From Beta vulgaris subsp. vulgaris (Eukaryota; Streptophyta; Magnoliopsida; Caryophyllales; Amaranthaceae): a stretch of DNA of 64,000 nt. Positions 1 to 11,299 of the stretch are shown piece by piece. The stretch covers positions 1,741,249 to 1,805,248 of the forward strand of contig NC_079203.1 of assembly GCF_026745355.1 (NCBI RefSeq), read 5' to 3'. The translations under genes and the position numbers were made by a program. Positions within the stretch are counted from its first letter, which is position 1; every line of letters starts with the position of its first letter. A model generated the notes under the pieces. It was given only the letters and a program-made list of their open reading frames with translations. It was not told the DNA's origin and searched no databases.

Positions 1-28
1 TTTCTTTGAACCTTGTCAATGATCGAAC

Positions 29-240
29 TTAAAGATATAAACTGAGTGCCATTTGATGAGTAACTGAGAACAAGGGAGAAGGATATGGAAAGGATGAAGT
101 AATGAAAGAGGAAGTCATTGCTAGTAGTAACGACTTGTCACGATCCATTGGTTCATATAGAATCCATGTCCTAGGTGTATCAAAAAACATTCTTTTCACT
201 AAACGTATATAATAAAATAGAGTGAAAGGGTCCACTCCGA
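29..240 (-). pseudogene. ccmFC: Nuclear copy of the 3' end of mitochondrial ccmFC (exon 2)
   Basis: The minus-strand frame reads VDPFTLFYYIRLVKR, then FFDTPRTWILYEP, and ends HQMALSLYL plus a stop at 29. I recognise this as the conserved C-terminal tail of CcmFC, a mitochondrial cytochrome c maturation (haem lyase) membrane protein. Only the last ~70 residues are present, directly preceded by group II intron sequence as in plant mitochondrial ccmFC. The setting is transposon-rich nuclear-type DNA, so this is most likely a mitochondrial transfer (NUMT). The window starts inside it, so its far edge is not seen. The frame is open, suggesting a fairly recent transfer, but without mitochondrial RNA editing and the rest of the gene it cannot act as ccmFC. 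Confidence 0.8.
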
Positions 241-620
241 AACCAAGAGGGTACTAACTAACAGCTGAGTCCTCTCCGAACCGCAGGAGATAGTTTCCCA
301 TCATACGGCTCACCAACTTCACTTGCCTCTATGGGAGGCTCGCTCCGGGCAGGTTCGGATCACTTACAATACACGGCTCTACGAAGGAAGGGCTTGGGTT
401 AGGAGCGTTTTCAATATGATTCTTTTCCCTTATTTGTTCGATGAAAAATTCGAGACGAAAAAGGAACCCCTCTTTTCGACTGGGAAATGCGAGTCTCTTT
501 TGTCCACTTTCTCTATCCCCCCCCTATCAAAATGATCAAAAAGGTCACAAGAGTGACTTCTTATTCCCGTGTTTGATCTCTTCCATCCCTGCCCTGCTCG
601 TTGTCACCTATGTTGAAGAA
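241..620 (-). other. Group II intron 3' part (ccmFC intron) within the NUMT
   Basis: Read on the minus strand, about 268-310 gives GAGCCGTATGATGGGAAAC followed by a GTTCGGAGAGGAC strand. That is the catalytic hairpin (domain V) of a plant mitochondrial group II intron, and the next bases towards 241 fit domain VI with its branch-point region. It lies where the single ccmFC intron should be, just before exon 2. The rest to about 620 has the base composition of mitochondrial intron sequence. The right edge of the transferred piece, between about 600 and 660, is a guess. Confidence 0.75.
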
Positions 621-639
621 AGGGTTAACCAATCTTACC

Positions 640-1248
640 ACAAACCATTCAAGTTGCAAAACAATCGTACCATGAAGTGGTCAATGCAGTCCAACTCAAT
701 CTTGTAAAATTTAATTCCAATATCAAAGATATGCCCAAATATCATGAATTGTCAATCTCATGGAATAAAACATATATTTCCTATAATCATCAAAATGCAT
801 GAATGCAACTGATATGCTCCTAATACTAAGAAAGCAATAAATCCTAACTCACTTTCGTAGGAATCACGATTGCACTTAGCATGTGCAACAAGCCCTTTAA
901 ACCCCTAGGCTCCCCTAGTGGACGAGTAAGGTCTCGTGAAGGTTTTCAGAAGGCATACCCACAAAGCCAAAATATGCAAATATGCAGAAGAAATCAAATA
1001 TATTATGAACCTAAACAAAAACATGTGCAAAGTTATCACCCAAAAAGTAAATCCTCCCCCAAGCGAAATAACACATTGTCCTCAATGTGACAAATAAATA
1101 TAGGGAAGGGAAGAGAAAGGAAAAATATATCCACAACCACATAATAGGATCAACTTCCTCAATCACACAATCAAGTTAAACCAAAATAAATGGCAAAAAG
1201 AGATATGACTCTCAAAAACTTGAATGACAGAAAGGAAAGAGTATACCG
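640..1248 (-). mobile_element. Ty3/gypsy-like (Athila-type?) fragment, distal part
   Basis: On the minus strand, around 1090-1040, the sequence reads ATTGAGGACAATGTG followed closely by TTGGGGGAGG. This motif pair is typical of the non-coding stretch near the 3' LTR of Athila-type gypsy elements. The segment is interrupted at 1248 by a CACTA transposon and resumes at 19031. No coding domain is seen here. The family call rests on remembered motifs and is tentative. Confidence 0.45.
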
Positions 1249-1264
1249 CACTAGTAGAATAAAT

Positions 1265-1419
1265 GCTATTTGCCGCGGTGAAAAAGTGGCCCATTGCGGT
1301 GGTTTTGGACGCGCAGCAATTAAGGGGGCAGCAATAGGTAATTAGTATATTGCTGCGGTTTTAAACCGCAGCAATATTTGAACATATTGCTGCGGTTTCT
1401 AGGTAAAACCGCAGCAATA
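1265..1419. repeat. Sub-terminal repeats of CACTA-1, left side
   Basis: Short motifs of the form ATTGCTGCGG and its complement CCGCAGCAAT recur several times in this stretch and again on the right side. In CACTA elements such repeats are transposase-binding sites. Confidence 0.8.
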
Positions 1420-1439
1420 CACTAGTGTAAAAAACAGCT

Positions 1440-1600
1440 TTTGCTACTTATCAAATGCTCCGGTTGATTAATCAACCCGAGCATTTGTGATCGTGTGGAT
1501 TAGTCAATCGGAGCATTTTATACCAAATGCTCCGGTTGCCTAATCAACACGAGCATTTGTGATACAAATGCTTGGGTTGATCAACGGAGCATTTGGATGT
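1440..1600. repeat. Sub-terminal repeats of CACTA-2, left (partner at 17345-17420)
   Basis: Four or more copies of CAAATGCTCCGG or its complement GAGCATTTG lie within 160 bp of the left end. The same motifs recur at 17345-17420 beside the right end. Confidence 0.8.
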
Positions 1601-2248
1601 TAGGCGCGAGTTTTTTCTAATGTTATCAAATATTACACACAGCCGTCCCAAATTAAAGTCCCAACTCCTCTCCCTAATAACTCCTAAGTCGCCTCTCCCT
1701 CCCAAATTCCCAAGTCCTTCGCATCCTCCACCACTCAGCCGTCCTCCGTCGTCCCTTCCTCCGCCGGATTTCAACTGGAACTCACTCTTGGTCCTCTCCT
1801 TGGAATGCATGTCCAGGTATTTTCGTTCGAAATTTATTGCTGTATTTTAGGATTTTTTTGGTTTTCTGGATTTGGGGATTTTGTTTGGGTTTTTTTTATT
1901 TCGTTTAGGGTTTTATTTGGGTCAAAAACTTTATCTCTTACCTCGATTTCCTATCCGGCCACCGCAGCGAGCCACTTTTGTTTCGGTGCTGCTGTTCCGG
2001 AGCATGCCAAAACATGGATGTAGTTTCTCAGCCTTCGAACGTTTCAAAGCATCGTTTTTCCGTAATGAGTTCGATACCTGCAATATTCTTCTTTCTCAGC
2101 TTAAGGGTATTTCTTCTACTTTCCACCTTTTTTCACGCTTCAAAACCCTATATCCTTCCATTTCTTTCGTTATTTTTGCAACTTCAGAAAATTATTTCAG
2201 TTTTTCGATCGAAATGATTTCCTAGTGTTTTACCGTTTATGATGCTTT
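1601..2248. other. Unassigned segment inside CACTA-2
   Basis: C/T-rich leader-like sequence followed by T-rich intron-like sequence. A possible exon end lies near 1815 (CAG before GTATTTTCG). It looks like the 5' untranslated exon and first intron of a captured plant gene, but no protein domain is visible. Confidence 0.3.
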
Positions 2249-2269
2249 CTGCACTACAAAAAAAATTGG

Positions 2270-2885
2270 CTATAGAAGCACATCATTTGGCCGACTTGCC
2301 TCTAAAACCCCCTTTTACCATCACATAAACATGGTTGCCTCTAATTATATGGTTTTTAGTGTCAAGTATATTCTGGTGCCTCTAAAGATACATTTTAGCA
2401 TCAGACGAATGTTGGTTGCCTCTAAAACCATGTTTTTAGCATCACATGAATATTGGTTGTCTCTAAATCCATATTTTTAGCATCACATGAATTTAATTGT
2501 CTCTAAAGCCATTTTTTTTAGCATCACTGTAGTTGTCTCTAAAGCCATGTATTTAGCATCACATGACTTTAGTTGTCTCTAAAGCTATTTTTTTAGCATC
2601 AACTGTAGTTAGTTGTCTCTAAAGCCATGTATTTAGCGTCACATGAATTTAGTTGTCTCTAAAGCCATTTTTTCAGCATCAACTGTAGTTAGTTGTCTCT
2701 AAAGCCATGTATTTAGCGTCACATGAATTTAGTTGTCTCTAAAGCCATTTTTCAGCATCAACTGTAGTTAGTTGTCTAGAAAGCCATGTATTTAACGTCA
2801 CATGAATTTAGTTGTCTCGATAGCCATTTTTTTCAGCATCACATAGATTATTGTTGCATCTAAAGATATTTTTTAGTGTCAATTG
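2270..2885. repeat. Sub-terminal tandem repeats of CACTA-3, left
   Basis: About eight alternating units built around TTGTCTCTAAAGCCAT and TTTAGCRTCACATGAAT follow each other with a period of roughly 80 bp for a two-motif unit. Individual copies differ by a few bases. Confidence 0.85.
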
Positions 2886-2892
2886 AATTGTC

Positions 2893-3130
2893 GTTAGTGG
2901 TGTCAAAAACTGATCTGACTGCTAGGTTAACCTGATATTGACCTGATTTGAACCTGGCTCGACCTATGAGGGTCAGTCTCTAGACATGATCGAAACCTAA
3001 CCTGAGATTACCCAGACCTAACCGTAGTGGTGTCAGAAACAGATCTGACCGCTGGGTCAACCTGATTCTGACATGACTTGAACTTGGTTCGACCTGTGAG
3101 GGTCAGTCCTCAAATCTGACCTATTTTCAT
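2893..3130. repeat. Two-copy tandem repeat, about 130 bp
   Basis: The motif TAGTGGTGTCA, then GATCTGAC, CAACCTGAT and GAGGGTCAGT appear in order twice, starting near 2895 and 3024. The copies have diverged by perhaps 15-20 percent. Confidence 0.7.
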
Positions 3131-3472
3131 TTTCTTTATGAGGATCCACCCCTTGCGTATTTATTTTGGTTATTTGGATCAAAAGCAATAAAATATTTGG
3201 TTTAGGTTTTCAGCATTCATGACTAAAAAATATGAGAAAAAATATCTCAATTATAACTACTTTTTAAAAAATCATAACTAAAAAATTAATAAGATAATTA
3301 TCGAGCTCCTCATGAGTTAATCAAGTTGAGTTGGGTCTTGGTTGACTCCACTCGTTCTGCATTTAAGTCAAGTGAACTTGAGCTGAACTTTGAATAATTT
3401 AACTGAGTCGAACATGAGCTACTTGTGAGCATCTAAACTCGATTAGCCCGTAATTCAAGTCCGATATGTCTA

Positions 3473-3800
3473 CACTACTAGATAAAGAGTGTTTTCTCAA
3501 CGCTTTTCCTCAATATTCTGGACGGAAAAAAGTGTTGAGAAATTGATTCTCAATGCAATGTAAAAGCGTCGAGATTTCACGCGTGGAGAATTCTCGACGC
3601 TTTCATGCGTTGATATTCTCAACGCAAAGCCGCGTCTAGTTATGACTTGTGACACTGTTTTGTGTTGAGTTTCTCGACGCTTTTATGCGTCTCGAAATGT
3701 GCTCTAGACACATTCCAGCGTCAAGATTATTTTACCTCCACAAATAAATTTTTGGAGCCAAAAGAGCTCTCAACACGAAAAAGTGTCGAGATTTTAACCT
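3473..3800. mobile_element. One-ended CACTA remnant
   Basis: The sequence CACTACTAGATAAAGAGTG is followed by dense TCTCGACGC / GCGTCGAGA motifs in both orientations, the typical sub-terminal architecture of a CACTA end. No matching right end was found before 13407, so only a left end appears to survive. Confidence 0.45.
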
Positions 3801-3999
3801 AGCTAAAAAATACATCTACAAACAGTAGAATGCATGAGTTTATAATCAATAATAATTATAATTATAATAATAATTACTGTTTAATTGGATATGGATCAAA
3901 TATAATATATTATAATTAAGCGATCCAATAAAAAATATTTAGGTAGAAAAGACTAGTATATAATAATATTAATGATTAAATACACTAAAATATTATGTT

Positions 4000-6900
4000 T
4001 CATCACAAATAAAATAAGTCAATTAGATAATGTTTACTATCAACTTCCTTAAACCTTACAAAAAAAACCATAACAAAAGAAATATATCTTTTACAAGGCC
4101 TTTTCAAATCATTAATAGCTTTACGAGTTGTATTAATTTGATGGATCCTTGGCTTCTTTTCCTTCACCATCATCTTGAACCTTGAAAAAAAAAAAAACAG
4201 AATAATGACATAAGTAATCTTTCCTAATTGGTTGGTGGAACTCATTAAACTGTATTAAAGTATGTTATTTGCAACAGTTAAAAGATGTTCTGTTGTCCAA
4301 AGAAAAAATGACTCCATTAAAGTAGTTAATAACTGCTGCATAATATGCTCTCTGCAACAGTTAAAAGATGTTCTCTGCTGTCCAACAACACTATTATGAA
4401 GATAGCAAAAGCACACTTAAATACATTAACTGATCTTATAGTCATGAAAACACAACCAAAGAGCGGAGGAGAACACCCACAAGGATTGCAAACAGCAAGG
4501 ACTCAAAACTTCAACATAGATTATCTCCATGCTCGTACTTTCAGTTATCTTCTCAGAAATTTTTTGCTCTAAAATCCCGATGAACCAGCCTAAGGTCCAT
4601 TCTTATGGCTCACTTAGGCCTGTTAAATCAGCAAGAATAGCAGAGCAAGCAACAAGAACTCAAGAGCATGAAGAAGAAAATGTGGAGTCAACAATGCCCA
4701 ACACTAATAATTATGCACTGTTAAATCAACAGAACTGCTGCCAATATCTTGTATATAAGTGAGTATTCAGGAAAAAGCAACTGGATGATGATCATCGCTA
4801 CCCACAATTAGCTTTGTTCAGCAGCAGCAATCAGCAACTTACTCTAGCCTAGACAACTCTTCTTTGACCTCGCATACAAGCCAAAATTGTTCAAAACGAC
4901 AGGAGTTCTCTATAATATGTGAATTCTGGGAGTATCATTCTGGTTGCGTGACCATCTTAGCCTAGAACAAAGAGTTAAGATGTTCCTTTCCAAAAGCATT
5001 CACTATTCCAATCAGACTTATTCACCATCATCACTAATTCCCTAGGAAAGCACTAATCTTAGCCTAGAAAAAGGAGTATAGTAATATCAAATGCTCAACT
5101 ACAAACTAGTATAGTATATATCACTAAGGAACTCGTTGAGAGTCCAAAAGTTTTGATCAAAAACTATACCAATTTCAGTGCTTCTTATCACAATTCTTGA
5201 TTGAAAATGACCCTGCATAAGTAGAATCTACTCTGTTTAGGCTCAAAAAATTATGTGCAATTAGCAGTAACAAAATTACCAAGTAATATATATATCACAG
5301 TTTAGAATATGTTTTATATCCTTGGAGGTGTTTATAACCAATATCCATAATACTGGTTCTATTTGCAGCATTTCTTGATTGAACATGAACCCAGGATCAC
5401 CATCCAAAAGTTTAGTTAGTAAACACTACAGTGGCAAAGGAGAAATAGCTTAAAACACTCCATGATGGCATAATCCTACGGAACAGCCGGCATGGCCATG
5501 ATCAGTAATGCTGGAAGTAGTGATAAGGGAAATATTTGCCTTACCAAGAGCCAGAAGACTATTTAAAAAGATAAATTTAGTTGCAAGAAGACACATATGA
5601 CATAAAATAAATAAAAAATAAAAAAGTGATATTAGGAACTACATATCAATATGATTATTACAGTTACTGGAGAAGTTTGTTTACTATTATATTTGATTAG
5701 CCTTACTGAACTAGAATTATATGTTCATTAAATCAATTGAAAAATCAAAGTGCTTGGATGTTAGATAAGGTAAGCTTTATTGAAGAATCTTTGATTCACT
5801 AGATGCCATATTTTGTGTCATAAGTAACAGAAATCCAAAAGCGGAAGGGCCAAACTAATCAAGTCCATCAAGCAGTGAGTCATCAATTTCCCTAAAAGTA
5901 AGTGCTATTTTGGTTTAAAAAGATTATAAAGGAATACCAGGACAAGAGGAAGTCTTCACAAGTCACAATGTCCACCTAATTTTATAATCTTTCTTTCTTT
6001 TGATAAGTACTAAAGGATATAACAAAGAGACCAAGGGGAAGTACTTAAAAATGAGATTTAATTCCCTATAGTCTAACAACATTCAACCAACGGCCACAAA
6101 AACGAGATTCAATTCGTAGCTCCTCTCTGTATACCATGGCAACAATCAGTCAACCAGATCATTAGAAAAGTCTGCAACTTAATATATCTCCATAACACTT
6201 TTGGTCCCATTAACTCATATAGTTTCTCTCAGCAGAGTAACTGGAAAAATCGGCCCTCACAATCCCCACACCAGAAAAATTGGAAGGAGGGAACTGGCAG
6301 CGATCCAGCATTTTTTGGCAGGAAATAATCATATCAACCAAATTAACTCTGTAGATTACATGCTTTGAAGGCTTTTCTAGCATATGACCTTGTGCAAACA
6401 ATGAAAAAGATCAAAGTAGGAGTTGAAGATGATACATAATCTATGTAATTTAATTTGACTATTGACAATGGTACTCCATTGCAGTTGATCATTAAAAAAG
6501 AAGCAAAGATTAGCTAAAGGTGGGGTGAAAGAGTAAAACAAGAGACTATGATTAGTCAAGAGTCAAGACAGTGTGGAAACAATCATCATTACACTAGTAA
6601 TTAGCAAAGACAGATAAATCTTCTCAGGAGAATGTAGAGGCTTTAAACGACAAACAAATGATTAAGATTATTATGGAAATATTTAGATGACATATTCTGT
6701 TTAATTAGTACTTAGAACTAAGCATGGATCAACGTAACTAAATCAGCAGGAAATAATTCAAATCAAGTAGATAATACCCTGAGAGCAGAGCAGCTGGACA
6801 AGATTCAAATCAAGTAATGGATTCTTTCTAATGCACAAAAACAGTGAGCCAGCATCTCACACTCATACTTCAACAACTTAAAAGTCACTGAAACATGTTG

Positions 6901-7735
6901 ATAATGAGAAGCTTAAATCGATAACATTTTGATTGCTCTAAGTATGATGAGATAAGAGACGACCATTATATATCTTGATGCTTTGAACTTGAAGTTCTAT
7001 TTTCCTTACCTATCAAAACATTACAAAATCAAACAAGAGCTACAAATTAGAGAGCAATTATAAGATATTCCTAGTTCTTATGGGTTGTTGAAGGTTAAAA
7101 GCAAAAAATAGATAAAACTAGAATCAGTTAATGGAGATGATGCAAATTCAGACAAAAACGGATCGTAATTACAGCAAATTTTCGAAAGAAATTTAGAACC
7201 CAAAACAAAATTTGAACTCAAGAAACTCGAATCATTGAACGAAATCTAAAAAATCCAAATAAATTCAATAGAATTCCCCAAACTTCTTAAAAAAATTCGA
7301 ATTCCCCAGATCTGAAATATTAAACCCTAAATTCAAACGAAAAGCCCCAAACCCCTGTAAAATCGAAGCAAAACGAAAACCTATAAATCGAATAAATTTG
7401 TACAACAAACAAACAGAAATTCAAACGAAAAGCCTGAAAAATCGAGAATTCAAACCAATAAAATCCCCATAAAATAAACAACAAACAAATCGAACGAAAT
7501 TACAAAATTGAAAAACTTACAGGAGGAACGACGTTCGTCGCTGCTTGGAGATGAGAGAGAAAAAAGGAGGTGAGTTGAGATAGAGATTGAGAGAGACGAG
7601 GAACAGAGAGGAGAGAAAGGGGAACCGGATGAGCTGAGAGTGGATGATGAGGGAAAGAAAGGAGTTCAAGAAAGTTAGTGAAAATAAAGCGCTTAAACTC
7701 TTTTCACCAAAAAAAAAAAACAACGCTTAAACTCC
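4000..7735 (-). other. Captured non-coding gene segment (5' exon plus intron-like DNA) in CACTA-3
   Basis: On the minus strand a C/T-rich leader (about 7700-7521) ends in GTTCCTCCT before GTAAGTTTTTC, a strong splice donor. Long AT-rich, intron-like sequence follows down to about 4000. This resembles the untranslated first exon and first intron of a plant gene picked up by the transposon. No protein domain is recognisable, so the source gene is unknown. Confidence 0.35.
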
Positions 7736-9120
7736 CGCTTGTTTTCACCAAAAAAAAAACTCCCGCTTGTTTTTTTAAATTTTTTTTTAAATGACAGTTA
7801 AATATTATTAAAGGCCTCTAATAATTTCAGCTCTTATCAGATTAGATCAGGCAAAGAGAACGTATCCATAGTTTTTGACCCAGATATGTTCGATATATTG
7901 TTTCTAAGAAACTTTATGCAGTCATTACTAAAGATATATATTTAGATAACTCATTCAAAATTTATGCAATCATCATTACCCGTACCCATAGGGTTCGATA
8001 GGGTATGGGTAGGGTCTAAGGTCCTTAATGAGTATAGTGTAATTTTTTTCCGAAATATAATAAACCTTCAATATACATCACAAAATATCATTTCTATATA
8101 GATTTTTTGCAAAACTACGATCGAAAAGTGAGAGTTAGATTGAGAATTGAGAAAGTAGAGCGGCAAATTTTGTTTCTACGAAAGTATATAGAAGATTATA
8201 AGTTTAGAGTTTTTCATATATTAGTTTATATTAGAACTAAAAATGATATATATGTTGAAATTAAATGGTAAATGTTACAATTGAAGGTGTATCTTTTCGA
8301 AATAAAGTTGTTAATATTTACGACAAAATCATTAATGAAAAACAAATTCCTCTTTGAACATCATATGTACACCTTTTAATTTGCTTTTCATAGTTTTCAC
8401 AGGTAGGGTTTGGACAGGGTCCAGGGTAAACAACCATCTCTAATAGAGAGCAAGCTGAATGACGTGGCTTTGTTTTCTGTAATTTCTTTTTCTTTTTCTT
8501 TTACTTCTTATTTCTCTTTTTCATTTTATTTTTGTTTTTATTCTTTTATTTCCTTATTCCCTTTTAATAAGAATTTCTCACTCTTGTCTCATCTTTTAAA
8601 GCTTTCCCTTTGATTTCATGCTTTAGTTCATTTTTCTTTGTTCTTTCAATTACTTGTCTTTTAATTCATGTTTTGCTTTTAGTTTCCTCAATTCATGTTA
8701 GATTTAGTTTCAATTTCATGCTCTAGCTTTCAATTTCCATTAATTGCTAGTTTAATCGTTCTTTTGCTTGTTCATCTCAATTTCTAGGTTAATCCTAGGA
8801 TATTCTCTTTTGAATATGAATTTTAGCCATGAGTGAGTAGCTTCCTTTGCTAGAGGAAGTAAAAGAAATCAAAGTATTGCAATGATTGCATGATGAGTAC
8901 TTGATAAGAGTTAATTGATTGATTGTGACATTTGATTTCCAATATTCATAAGGATAGGAGTAATCAACCTAAAATTAGGTCTAAATTGGATTATGACTAC
9001 TAGGTTTAGCAAGGGATTGTGAATCTAGAAGTCCATACTTGATTGATTTGAATTGAAACCTCTAAATCTACGACACTCATAGCGGGATACACCTCATTAC
9101 CTCACATTTTCACTCGCTTT
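7736..9120. other. AT-rich stretch without recognised feature
   Basis: Low-complexity T-rich and A-rich DNA inside CACTA-3. A GGGTATGGGTAGGGT-like run near 8000 is the only notable motif. No coding or transposon domain was recognised. Confidence 0.4.
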
Positions 9121-9124
9121 CTCT

Positions 9125-9264
9125 CACCTCACATACATATCAAAATACTCACCCTCACACCGACACTATTCTCTCTTTCAATCTCTTTCTCTCACCTCAC
9201 CTTCACTCCTCCCTTCGTTGCCCTTCATCTCTCTCACTTCACCGCCTCCTTCATTGCGATTTCG
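9125..9264 (+). other. Possible captured 5' leader exon with splice donor
   Basis: A C/T-rich leader full of CTCTC and CACTC motifs ends GCGATTTCG directly before GTAAGTTCTTTTTC, a good plant donor. T/A-rich intron-like DNA follows. The gene of origin is not recognisable. Confidence 0.35.
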
Positions 9265-9714
9265 GTAAGTTCTTTTTCTCCAATTTGGTGCATCTCAACT
9301 TTTTTTATCTTCGAATTTTCTGGATTAAGTTCGAAATTTGGGATCTTAAATTATGTGGGTTTGGGGCTTTGAATTTTGAGGGGTTTTGGGGTAAAATTCT
9401 GCTTCGAGTTAGTTCGAATTTTGGCGTTGACTACTTCGAATTTTCTGGATTATATTCAATTTACATTATGTTATACAAGATGTGGGTTCATATTTGAGTT
9501 TTATTTGGATAATCTGATCTGTTTACGATTCGCTATTAACAGTGGCGATCATCTGCAACTAACAATTGGGTTGGTGTAAATTTTCTTATATGATATAAAT
9601 TTTCCTGATCTAATATGAATTCTTCTTATTATACTTCGTTGGTTTTAAAGTTATAATTAGTCGAATCCGATGTGATTCGATTTGATTTTTTCTTATCTAA
9701 ACTGAATATTATTA

Positions 9715-9974
9715 CTCTCTCCGTCCCATAATTTTTAGTGCATTTGAGTTATTGACACTATCACATGCAGAGATAGTCTTCTATATATTGATCAACATAT
9801 AAAAGTAAATAGAGTCATGTGGGGTCTTGTTTGAATTGTCTTAATGAGTATAATATTAATATCCAATTGCAATAATTTTTACAAATATGTAATCACAGAT
9901 ATTTATGACATAAAATGTGCGTTGAGAAGCGTATGAACAGTGAAATGCACAAAAAAATTATGGAATAGAGGGAG
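9715..9974. mobile_element. Stowaway-type MITE
   Basis: The left end CTCTCTCCGTCCCATAATTT and right-end complement CTCCCTCTATTCCATAATTT form terminal inverted repeats of Stowaway type (Tc1/mariner). TA is present on the left; the right duplication appears mutated (CA). Confidence 0.75.
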
Positions 9975-10124
9975 CATCTAATTTCAAATTTTCTAATCTT
10001 AGCTAGTTTGATCAATTTTAATGTAATCATTTTCAAAATAAGCATTATAGTGCTTATATACGTTGAAAAGAATGCACCCTTAGGTTGCGTTTGTTCAACT
10101 TAATAATAACAACTTGTACATTTT

Positions 10125-10230
10125 TCTTTTATAACAATAATAATATTATTATTACATAATAATAATGATGATAATAATAAGTAATAATAATAATTATTAT
10201 TATAAGTAATAATAATAATAAGGAAGAGTC
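10125..10230. repeat. (TAA)n-like microsatellite
   Basis: Imperfect runs of TAA/TTA trinucleotides. Confidence 0.85.
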
Positions 10231-10330
10231 CCAAATAAATTCAAATTTAGATTATTGCTGTACAACTGAAATTTCAAAAACACTTTTTTTAAAAAAAAGG
10301 ATTTCAAAAACACTTCGTTTGAGAATTGGA

Positions 10331-10742
10331 ATAAAAACCCTAGTCCCTCATTTCATTTCCCCCCAATTCCCAGCCCAGCCGTCTTCTCAGTTGTCCTTCA
10401 TTCTCTCTCTTTGACTCTCGGCGACGGCGTGAAATCTCGTCACTAACGCAAAAACTCAAGGTATTCTTTCTCTCTCCTCTATTTCCCCCAAATTCAAAAC
10501 CCCAATCCTTCATTTCCCTCACCAATTTCTCGTGTTTATAGGTGAATCGATCGAAGTGTTTCTCTTCCCTTACTCCTGCAGCGGCGGCAGTGGTGATGGG
10601 GATGGTTCGGCGGTGTTCGACCGAGTGGCGTCGCATCGAAATTGTCAGTCTACAATGACATTATCATCAGCCGCCACTACGTGGTCGTTTTATCAGTCCG
10701 GTCTCTCGCCGGAGACCCATACAACACTTCGTAGCCCCTGTT

Positions 10743-10780
<38 letters not shown>

Positions 10781-10800
10781 GTTATGGTATAGTTTCTCCT
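10331..10800 (+). other. Possible captured 5' region of a gene (leader exons)
   Basis: A leader-like segment ends AAACTCAAG before GTATTC (donor at 10461). A second exon may start after TTTATAG at 10541, and open sequence with an ATG runs on to the TC microsatellite. It lies just upstream of the MCAT-like exon at 11209 on the same strand and could be the same gene's leader and transit-peptide region. That link is not proven. Confidence 0.3.
10749..10778. repeat. (TC)n microsatellite
   Basis: An uninterrupted CT dinucleotide run of about 30 bp. Confidence 0.95.
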
Positions 10801-11208
10801 GTTCGTCGATGTTCGTCAGGTTGTTGCCATTCGCTGCTTCGCCGGCGAACGCCTCCGCCTCCACGCCGAAGCTCCACTGATGTGCACTGAAGTTTTGAAA
10901 ATCTCCCTCGACCCCTCTGTTTCTCGGTTCTTCTCTGTCTTCGCTGCTCCTAGTAGAGCAGAGGTAAATTTCCTCTTTTTTTTTTTTTTGAAAGAGGAAA
11001 TTTCTTTAAAAAAAAAAAGGTAAATTTCCTCTTTGTTCTTAATTCAAACCCTTTTCTTTGTAATTCAAGCCCAAGTTGTTTGTGTTGTTGTATAGTTGTT
11101 GTTCTTGTTATTGTTGCTGTCGTTTATGGAACCGTGCTCTACTCTGTCATTTTCTTGTTGTTGTGGTGGTTATTGTTAGATTATATTGTTGTTCTGTTAT
11201 TGTTGTAG

Positions 11209-11299
11209 GGTTTTTATGAGCGTTTCAGTTGGATCTCCTTCTGAAACTGCTATGTTTTCTGATTATAAGCCTTCTTCCGCTTTTCTTTTTCCTGGTCAG
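11209..11299 (+). pseudogene. Captured exon of malonyl-CoA:ACP transacylase (MCAT)
   Basis: The exon is bounded by an acceptor (TTGTTGTAG) and a donor (GGTCAG before GTGAAG). Its frame reads MSVSVGSPSETAMFSDYKP followed by SSAFLFPGQ. I recognise the conserved N-terminal part of plant MCAT, where the FPGQG loop begins the catalytic acyltransferase domain. MCAT loads malonyl groups onto acyl carrier protein in plastid or mitochondrial fatty acid synthesis. Only one certain exon is present and the catalytic Ser region is absent, so this is a transposon-captured fragment without function as an enzyme. Confidence 0.7.
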
